From positions 1 to 22,491 of the forward strand of contig DCGO01000100.1 in assembly GCA_002314605.1 (NCBI GenBank): 22,491 bases of DNA, in the 5' to 3' direction. The translations under genes were made by a program, and so were the position numbers. Source of the stretch: Lentisphaeria bacterium UBA1776 (GTDB taxonomy: Bacteria > Verrucomicrobiota > Lentisphaeria > Victivallales > Victivallaceae). Below, piece by piece: positions 14,868 through 20,617 of this stretch (its first letter is position 1; each line of letters starts with the position of its first letter). The notes beneath the pieces were generated by a model. It ran no database searches, was not told the origin of the DNA, and was given only the letters and a program-made list of their open reading frames with translations.

Positions 14868-16115
14868 TCACTGCATTTCCTCCATGGAAACGGTGCGGTT
14901 TTCATGCCGGGACCGCTCGGCGGCAAAAATCAGCATGTGACTCGCCAGAGACGGATCCAGACTGCTCACCAGATCCGTTTCATCCCCCGTCCGGACGGCG
15001 TTCACAAAGGCTTCCAGAAGATGAAAGTCCCCGCCGTTGTGCCGGTCGTCCTCCGGTGCCGGCGGCACCGGGATCCGGCTGGTCTCGCCGTTGAAATAGG
15101 TGTAAAGCGTCACTTCGTTGCCGTTGGCCTGAAGTTCCCCCCAGCTCCCGAAGATCACCGTCTGGCGTTCATCGTACCGGGAACACCCCGCCAGCGTAAA
15201 GGACGCGGTGGCACCGCCGGCAAACTCCACATTCACCTCCTGATGGTCCGCCACATCGTTGTCGCAGGCGAAAACACACCGCCCGTAGGGGCTGGTGCGC
15301 AGGACTTCCAGCATATTCTCCACCGTGCAGTTTCCGGTGACGGATTCCACATAATTGTCGATCAGCCCCCTCCGGATCCGGTCCGTGTAGAAACGCGGCG
15401 CCGAGTAGGGACACGTCTCCGCATAACAACACTCCGTACAACGGTCCGCGGCCCCCTCCGGCTGATTGGCCCGTTTGAAATACATGAGAGAACCGAAGGA
15501 GGACACCCGCTTTGCCGGAGAATCCATGAGATAACAGACCCAGTCCAGATCATGAATAGACTTCGCCAGCAGAACGGAGCTGGATTCCGCTTCCCTGCGC
15601 CAGTTGCCGCGGACATAGGAATGGGCAAACCGCCAGTGCCCCACCGGTTCCAGCAGCTGAATGCTCACCACGCTCCCGATGGTACCGGACTGAATGACTT
15701 TTCTGATGGCCCGGGTGACATTCATGTACCGCATGACATGAGCAAGAGCCAGCATCACATGATTTTCACGGACCGCCTGTGCAATGGTCCGGCAGCCGGC
15801 TTCGTCCGGAGCCATGGGCTTTTCCAGCAGAATGTGATAGCCCATCCGGGCAAAGGCGGCAGCCGGCTCCACATGCATCCGGTCCTGGGTTGTAATGACC
15901 ACGCCGTCGGCGAAACGGGGCCGGTCCAGCAGTTCGCGCCAGTCCCGCACCCGGTTTTCCGCCGGAATATGGTGCATGTCGCCGATACGGTCCCGGAAGA
16001 AATCCCGGGGTTCGGCCACGCCGGCGACCTCCGTCTCCGGCAAATGCAGAGCGTGCCGGGCATAGATGGTCCCCCTGCCCCCTCCGCCGATGATAAGCAA
16101 ACGAACCTTCTTCAT
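14868..16115 (-). CDS. Gfo/Idh/MocA-family oxidoreductase
   Basis: The 415-residue probable NAD(P)-dependent sugar dehydrogenase belongs to the Gfo/Idh/MocA family. The Rossmann motif is VRLLIIGGGGRG (4-15), the conserved E-K-P is at 98-100, and LLAKSIHDLDW (182-192) carries the usual Lys/His/Asp active-site residues. A cysteine cluster (C226, C229, C230, C235) in CTECCYAETCPYS may bind metal; similar clusters are familiar in this family from PVC and Firmicute genomes. The start at 16115 is chosen because AGGA lies upstream and the Rossmann strand follows at once; the frame is open 26 codons further but runs through the promoter. It is probably cytoplasmic. Substrate is unknown. It is transcribed divergently from the repeat-protein operon. 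Confidence 0.9.
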   Translation of the reverse strand: MKKVRLLIIGGGGRGTIYARHALHLPETEVAGVAEPRDFFRDRIGDMHHIPAENRVRDWRELLDRPRFADGVVITTQDRMHVEPAAAFARMGYHILLEKPMAPDEAGCRTIAQAVRENHVMLALAHVMRYMNVTRAIRKVIQSGTIGSVVSIQLLEPVGHWRFAHSYVRGNWRREAESSSVLLAKSIHDLDWVCYLMDSPAKRVSSFGSLMYFKRANQPEGAADRCTECCYAETCPYSAPRFYTDRIRRGLIDNYVESVTGNCTVENMLEVLRTSPYGRCVFACDNDVADHQEVNVEFAGGATASFTLAGCSRYDERQTVIFGSWGELQANGNEVTLYTYFNGETSRIPVPPAPEDDRHNGGDFHLLEAFVNAVRTGDETDLVSSLDPSLASHMLIFAAERSRHENRTVSMEEMQ

Positions 16116-16141
16116 GACATATCCTGTTTTTCCGGACGGAA

Positions 16142-16169
16142 AATATACCACTTTTTCCCGGAGATTCAA
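16142..16169 (-). promoter_or_regulatory. Promoter of the Gfo/Idh/MocA gene
   Basis: TTGAAT (16169-16164) and TATATT (16147-16142) on the minus strand have a 16-base spacer. It starts about 20 bases before ATG 16115. Confidence 0.7.
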
Positions 16170-16222
16170 CCGTTCTTCCGTTTTGCGGAGCATACTTTTT
16201 TTCTGTTTTTTTCATAAAAGCA

Positions 16223-16251
16223 TTTTTGAAACGGAGGAAGTGTGATATATT
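16223..16251 (+). promoter_or_regulatory. Probable promoter of the repeat/DUF362/polyferredoxin operon
   Basis: A good -10 TATATT (16246-16251) is preceded 17 bases upstream by a poor -35 TTTTTG; a better TTGAAA at 16226 would leave only 14 bases. A weak -35 may mean an activator is needed. It is divergent from the promoter at 16142-16169. Confidence 0.5.
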
Positions 16252-16270
16252 ACTCCCGGAAACCACTTTC

Positions 16271-16278
16271 AGGAGAGG
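16271..16278 (+). promoter_or_regulatory. Ribosome binding site of the repeat protein
   Basis: AGGAGAGG lies 7 bases before ATG 16286. It supports that start over the in-frame ATG at 16226, which overlaps the -35 region. Confidence 0.6.
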
Positions 16279-16285
16279 ATTCGGG

Positions 16286-16762
16286 ATGACGGACCGGGTA
16301 CTGTATCTTGTTTCAGCGATGACAGCTGCATTTTTGACTGCGGCGGGAATCTCCGCCGGAGAAAGCACTTTTTACCGGGACGCCCGGGGCCGCGCCGCCG
16401 GAAGCGCATATTCCACCGGAAACCGGACCCTTTACCGGGACTCTCAGGGACGAACCGTCGGCAGTTCCGTCACATGCGGGAGCAACACCTTTTATTACGA
16501 TGCCCAGGGCCGCGCCGCCGGAAGTGCTTACTCCGGAGGGAACACGGTGCGATACCGGGATGCAGGGGGCCGCTCCTCCGGAAGCGCGTCCGTTTCCGGA
16601 GGCAACATCCACTACCGGGATGCTCAGGGACGGACCGCCGGAAGCGCATATTCCACCGGAAACCGGACCCTTTACCGGGACTCTCAGGGACGTACCACCG
16701 GCTCTTCCACGGGAAAAATTTCCCCGGCAACACTGGGACAGCCGTTTCAGAAACAAAAATAA
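16286..16762 (+). CDS. Secreted protein of six 20-residue YD-like repeats
   Basis: The 158-residue protein has a signal peptide (about residues 1-24, LYLVSAMTAAFLTAAGISAG). Six tandem units of exactly 20 residues follow (about 27-141), of the form Y-R-D-(A/S)-x-G-R-x-x-G-S-x-x-x-x-G-N. The spacing recalls the YD repeats of Rhs-type proteins (Y-D-x-x-G-R ... G-N), suggesting a beta-structured, possibly ligand-binding exported protein, but this is resemblance only. The ending GKISPATLGQPFQKQK is unstructured. It is the first gene of an operon, 14 bases before the Tat-exported DUF362 gene. No catalytic motif is present. One cysteine occurs, in unit 2. Confidence 0.8.
   Translation: MTDRVLYLVSAMTAAFLTAAGISAGESTFYRDARGRAAGSAYSTGNRTLYRDSQGRTVGSSVTCGSNTFYYDAQGRAAGSAYSGGNTVRYRDAGGRSSGSASVSGGNIHYRDAQGRTAGSAYSTGNRTLYRDSQGRTTGSSTGKISPATLGQPFQKQK
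16364..16708 (+). repeat. 60-base in-frame tandem repeat, six units
   Basis: The DNA encoding the repeat protein has an exact 60-base period with no length variation. Positions 16395-16452 and 16635-16692 (58 bases, four units apart) are identical, while other units differ by many substitutions. This pattern suggests a recent block duplication or gene conversion inside the array. Confidence 0.85.
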
Positions 16763-16763
16763 T

Positions 16764-16768
16764 GGAGG
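16764..16768 (+). promoter_or_regulatory. Ribosome binding site deciding the DUF362 start
   Basis: GGAGG lies 8 bases before ATG 16777. It selects this start over ATG 16762 (which overlaps the previous stop) and ATG 16783. Confidence 0.55.
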
Positions 16769-16776
16769 AACACGTT

Positions 16777-17694
16777 ATGGACATGGATCGCCGGACCTTT
16801 TTGAAAACCGCCGCAGCAGTCAGTTTGGGAGCCGTCATGATGGACCGCCTGACCGGGGCCGAAGCTGTTTCCGGGAAACTCCCGGACATGGTGGCGGTCC
16901 AGGGCGGCAGCCCGGCCGCACTTCTGGATGCAGGACTGGCTGCTTACGGCAATATCGGGCGCTTCGTCAAACCCGGCCAGACCGTGGTCATCAAACCCAA
17001 TATCGGCTGGGACAAGGAAGTCGGCACCGCCGCCGACACCCACCCGGAACTGGTGGGACACCTGGTGGAACTCTGTCTGAAAGCCGGAGCCGCCAAGGTC
17101 CAGGTCTTTGACCACACCTGTGACAGCAACTGGCAGAGCTGTTACCGCCGGAGCGGCATTGAACAGGCGGTCAAGGCCGCAGGCGGCGTCATGCTCTGCG
17201 GCAATCTGAAAAACGGCTACGCCCCGGTGAAAGTCTCCGGCGGCAAGGTCATCCGCCAGGCGGAGATCTTCCGGGCCGTCCGGGACTGCAACGTCTTCAT
17301 CAATGTCCCGGTGCTGAAAAACCACGGCGGAGCGAAACTCTCCTGCGCCCTCAAGAACCTGATGGGGACCATCTGGAACCGGCCCGCCATGCACAAGGCC
17401 GGTCTCCAGCAGGCCATTGCCGACTGGGCCGGAGTACGGAAGCCGGATCTCAACATCGTGGATGCTTATTTTGCCATGAAAACCGGCGGCCCCCGGGGCA
17501 ACGCCCGCAGCGTGATCCTGAAGCCGGAATCCCTCCTGATCTCCACCGACATGGTGGCCTGCGATACCGCCGGGGCCAGAATGCTGGGGATCGATACGGC
17601 GGCGGCATCCCATATCGGACTGGCCGCTCAAATGGGTCTCGGTGAGGCGGATCTCTCCAAAGTGAACATCCGCAAGATCACCCTGGAAGCATGA
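16777..17694 (+). CDS. Tat-exported DUF362 protein
   Basis: The 305-residue protein resembles the DUF362 family (PF04015), which has no agreed biochemical role but is often linked to iron-sulfur proteins. A twin-arginine signal (D-RRTFLK, residues 4-10, then a hydrophobic stretch) indicates export of a folded, perhaps cofactor-loaded protein. Family-like segments include VKPGQTVVIKPNIGW, VQVFDHTCDSNW and FINVPVLKNHGGAKLSCALKNLMG. The C-terminal ferredoxin domain fused to some DUF362 proteins is absent. Instead a polyferredoxin gene follows with a 4-base ATGA overlap. This tight coupling suggests the two form one complex at the periplasmic face. Start chosen by GGAGG spacing. Confidence 0.85.
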   Translation: MDMDRRTFLKTAAAVSLGAVMMDRLTGAEAVSGKLPDMVAVQGGSPAALLDAGLAAYGNIGRFVKPGQTVVIKPNIGWDKEVGTAADTHPELVGHLVELCLKAGAAKVQVFDHTCDSNWQSCYRRSGIEQAVKAAGGVMLCGNLKNGYAPVKVSGGKVIRQAEIFRAVRDCNVFINVPVLKNHGGAKLSCALKNLMGTIWNRPAMHKAGLQQAIADWAGVRKPDLNIVDAYFAMKTGGPRGNARSVILKPESLLISTDMVACDTAGARMLGIDTAAASHIGLAAQMGLGEADLSKVNIRKITLEA

Positions 17695-19169
17695 AAAAAA
17701 TCGCCCTTTTCCGCCGGGCAAGACGGATCGTCTGCACCGTCACGATCCTCGTTTTCTCGCTGGCCGGAGCCGGTTTCGCGTGGCCCGTGGTCGCCAGAGG
17801 GGCACTGATCCCCTCGATTCTTTCCGGCGGGACCTGGGCCCTTGTTCTGTGGATCCTGGCGGCCCTTCTGGGCGGCAGGGTCTATTGTTCCTGCTTCTGC
17901 CCGCTGGGGGTCCTGCAGGATACGGCGGTTTTCTTCCACCGGCAATACCGCCCCCGGAAAAACCGGAAGATCCTCCGCTGTTCCGTGCTTGCCGCCGCCG
18001 TTATTCCGGCAGCGGCAGGGCTGATCCTGCCGGCGGCGGGACTGGACCCCTACAGCATCTTCGGCAGATTCGGGGATCGGCTTCTGCGTCCGGCCGTGAC
18101 CGGACTCACCGGCTTCTGCTGGGGGACGCTCCGGATGGAGTCGGTGACTCCGCTGGAACCCCACATTTTCCTCCGGGGACTTTTCTTCTGGTCCTGCGGA
18201 GTATTGCTGGTGCTGTGGCTCTTCGCACTGAAATTCGGCCGCTGGTACTGCGACATGATCTGCCCCGCCGGAACTTTGCTCGGGATGGTCTCGCAATACA
18301 GCAGATATGCATTCACTCTGGACCCGGACAAATGCAGGAACTGCGGGAAATGCGAAAAAATCTGCCGTACCGGGGCGATCAGTCTGAAAGAGCACAAAAT
18401 CAATGTTTCGCGGTGCATTCTGTGCGGTGACTGCGCCGCCGGGTGTCCCTTCGGCAGCATCACCTTCTCCCGCAGACGGAAATCCTGTACGGCAAAAGAA
18501 ACGCCTGCCCTGCCGGAACGAAGGGAATTCCTTCTGGCAGCGGGCGCCGCCGGGCTTGCCGCTGCGGCAGGGGCGGCGGGCCTCCGGAAGGGAACCGCAC
18601 CGGACCCCATGCCGGTTATGCCGCCGGGGGCAAAGGACTGGGCCACTTTTCACGCCCGCTGTACCGGATGCGGACTGTGTGCCGCCGGGTGTTCCGGCAA
18701 GACCCTTTCACCGGCGGGATTGGAGTACGGTCTTTCCGGTATCGGCCAGATGCGCCTCGATTTCTCCATCGGGCGGTGCGATTTCGAGTGTCACCGCTGT
18801 TCCAAAGTATGTCCCACCGGGGCATTGCAGCCCATGACCGCAGCGGCCAAGAAACGGCGCAAAATCGGAAGCGTGAGATTTTACCGGGAACGCTGTCTTG
18901 TGGTGAAAAATCAGGAAGACTGCGGAGCCTGTGCCGAACACTGTCCCACCGGAGCCTTGCAGATGGTCCCCTTCCGGGGGACACTGACGGTGCCGAAGGT
19001 GCTGCCGGAACTCTGCATCGGCTGCGGCAGCTGCCAGTACATCTGTCCGGTGAGACCGCTTCAGGCCATGCGGGTCACCGGCGAGGCCGTTCAAACGGTC
19101 GCAGCCGACCCGGAATCCGTGCTCAAAAAAGACACCGTCAAAGCCAGGACGGCGGAATTTCCCTTCTGA
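17691..19169 (+). CDS. Membrane polyferredoxin, NapH-like plus NapG-like fusion
   Basis: The 492-residue iron-sulfur membrane protein has an N-terminal NapH/NosR-like part with about four transmembrane segments and the two paired motifs YCSCFCPLG (65-73) and YCDMICPAG (186-194). Two 4Fe-4S motifs follow (C215/218/221/225 and C242/245/248/252). A twin-arginine-like RREFLLAAGAAGLAAAAGAA (277-296) comes next, then four further cysteine groups (324-334, 363-374, 402-418, 442-452) arranged as in NapG-type ferredoxins. It probably passes electrons between the quinone pool and a periplasmic partner, here the coupled DUF362 protein. NapA/NapB and other nitrate-reduction genes are absent. The fusion is unusual compared with separate NapG and NapH. 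No frameshift is seen. Confidence 0.87.
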   Translation: MKKIALFRRARRIVCTVTILVFSLAGAGFAWPVVARGALIPSILSGGTWALVLWILAALLGGRVYCSCFCPLGVLQDTAVFFHRQYRPRKNRKILRCSVLAAAVIPAAAGLILPAAGLDPYSIFGRFGDRLLRPAVTGLTGFCWGTLRMESVTPLEPHIFLRGLFFWSCGVLLVLWLFALKFGRWYCDMICPAGTLLGMVSQYSRYAFTLDPDKCRNCGKCEKICRTGAISLKEHKINVSRCILCGDCAAGCPFGSITFSRRRKSCTAKETPALPERREFLLAAGAAGLAAAAGAAGLRKGTAPDPMPVMPPGAKDWATFHARCTGCGLCAAGCSGKTLSPAGLEYGLSGIGQMRLDFSIGRCDFECHRCSKVCPTGALQPMTAAAKKRRKIGSVRFYRERCLVVKNQEDCGACAEHCPTGALQMVPFRGTLTVPKVLPELCIGCGSCQYICPVRPLQAMRVTGEAVQTVAADPESVLKKDTVKARTAEFPF

Positions 19170-19172
19170 ACA

Positions 19173-19205
19173 CCGGGAACTTGCGTTTTCCCGGACATGC
19201 TTTTT
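19173..19205 (+). terminator. Terminator of the polyferredoxin operon
   Basis: CCGGGAA and TTCCCGG form a 7-base stem with an 8-base loop just after the stop at 19169. Six bases later there is a run of five T. Confidence 0.55.
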
Positions 19206-19249
19206 CTGCCTGCTGAATGCGGAACTGATCAAAAAATCCCCGCCTTCAC

Positions 19250-19278
19250 TTGCAGAATCGCCTCCCGCGTAGTATGTT
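19250..19278 (+). promoter_or_regulatory. Probable promoter of hflX
   Basis: TTGCAG (19250-19255), 17 bases, then TATGTT (19273-19278). An overlapping TATATAG run could supply a second -10. The predicted leader is about 28 bases. Confidence 0.5.
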
Positions 19279-19312
19279 ATATAGATAAGAATTACAGTGG
19301 GATTTTTGTGTC

Positions 19313-20617
19313 ATGATCAATACCGCAGAAGACAACCGGAAAACGGTGGAACGCGCCATCCTGATCGGGATCCGCCCATGGGATCAGGATCCGGCTGTTG
19401 CCGCCGACCACCTTGCCGAACTGCGGGAACTGGTGGCCAATCTGGACATCCCCGTTGTCGGGGAAAAAATCGTGCCCCTCCGGCTGCCCCAGCCGGAATT
19501 CCTGATGGGCAGCGGCAAAGCCGAAGAGATCGCCGCCATGAAAACGGATCTTCAGGCGGACTGCCTCATTTTCGACAATCCTCTCTCCCCCTCCCAGCAA
19601 AGGAACTGGGAAAAACTGGTCCACGCATGCGTGATCGACCGGGAGGAAGTCATTCTCGACATTTTTGCGGCCCGGGCCAGCACACGGGAGGCCGTCCTGC
19701 AGGTGGAGCTTGCCCGGCTGCGCTACACCCTCCCCCGCCTCACCCGGGCGTGGACCCACCTTTCCCGCCAGCGGGGCGGCGTAACCGGAGCCCGGGGTCA
19801 GGGGGAGACGCAGATCGAAAACGACCGCCGCCTCCTGAAACTCCGCATCGCCGCACTGGACAAAGAACTTGACATGGTCAAAAAACAGCGTACCACCGGC
19901 AGAAAACGCCGGGAACGCACCGCCATCGCCCACGGGGCAATTGTGGGCTATACCAATGTGGGGAAATCCAGCCTCCTCCGGAAACTTTCCGGTGCCGGAG
20001 TGCTGGTGGCGGATCAGCTTTTTGCCACGCTGGACCCCACTACCCGCAGAATCACACTGCCGGACAAGCAGGAACTGCTCCTCACCGACACGGTGGGATT
20101 TGTCCGGAAACTGCCTCACACGCTGGTGGAAGCCTTCAAATCCACCCTGGAAGAAGCGGTCCTGGCGGATTTTCTCATTCTGGTGCTGGACCTTGCCAGT
20201 CCCCAGCTGGATTCCCAGTGGGAGACCACCCTGTCCGTGCTGAAAGAACTGGGAGCCGAGGAAAAAAACACACTGATCGTCTTCAACAAGATCGACCTTG
20301 TGGACCGGGAAGAACAGGCCATGACATTCGCCCGGACCCGGGCACTCTTCCCGGACAGCGTCTATATATCCACCCGGACCGGGGAAGGCATGGATACTCT
20401 TCTGGAACATCTGGAATCTCTGGCGGGAGGACGGCGGAAACTCATGCATGCGGTACTGCCGCCGGAAGCGTCCAGGCTGATCGCACTGGCCCACGCACGA
20501 GGCGTGGTTTTTGAAGAAAGTTACCGTGATGACGGCTCGGCGGAAATTCTTTTCCAGACCGAAGACGCTCTCCGCGCTCAATACGAACCCTATATCGTCA
20601 AAACTCAGGGGGCTTAA
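19313..20617 (+). CDS. hflX: Ribosome-associated GTPase HflX
   Basis: The 434-residue cytoplasmic GTPase belongs to the family that binds the 50S subunit and splits stalled or stress-inactivated ribosomes. The N-terminal HflX domain includes FLMGSGKAEEI (63-73) and DRE(E)VILDIF around 109-118. The family signature GARGQGETQIENDRR (159-173) and a coiled-coil linker follow. G-domain motifs are GYTNVGKSS (G1, 212-220), DTVGF (G3), NKID (G4) and STRTG (G5). Length is usual for the family. The ribosome site is weak (GTGGGA, about 11 bases from ATG). No hfq or other hfl gene is adjacent. The next gene starts immediately after the stop. Confidence 0.95.
   Translation: MINTAEDNRKTVERAILIGIRPWDQDPAVAADHLAELRELVANLDIPVVGEKIVPLRLPQPEFLMGSGKAEEIAAMKTDLQADCLIFDNPLSPSQQRNWEKLVHACVIDREEVILDIFAARASTREAVLQVELARLRYTLPRLTRAWTHLSRQRGGVTGARGQGETQIENDRRLLKLRIAALDKELDMVKKQRTTGRKRRERTAIAHGAIVGYTNVGKSSLLRKLSGAGVLVADQLFATLDPTTRRITLPDKQELLLTDTVGFVRKLPHTLVEAFKSTLEEAVLADFLILVLDLASPQLDSQWETTLSVLKELGAEEKNTLIVFNKIDLVDREEQAMTFARTRALFPDSVYISTRTGEGMDTLLEHLESLAGGRRKLMHAVLPPEASRLIALAHARGVVFEESYRDDGSAEILFQTEDALRAQYEPYIVKTQGA

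Noticed and set aside
16364..16708. The regular 60-base repeats as a CRISPR array or intergenic minisatellite
   Set aside because: There is no repeat-spacer alternation, the period is a multiple of three, and the repeats are in frame inside a gene with a signal peptide and ribosome site.
16474..16776. Upstream extension of the DUF362 frame through the repeat gene
   Set aside because: It overlaps almost the whole repeat protein in another frame. The Tat signal must be N-terminal, and GGAGG marks ATG 16777.
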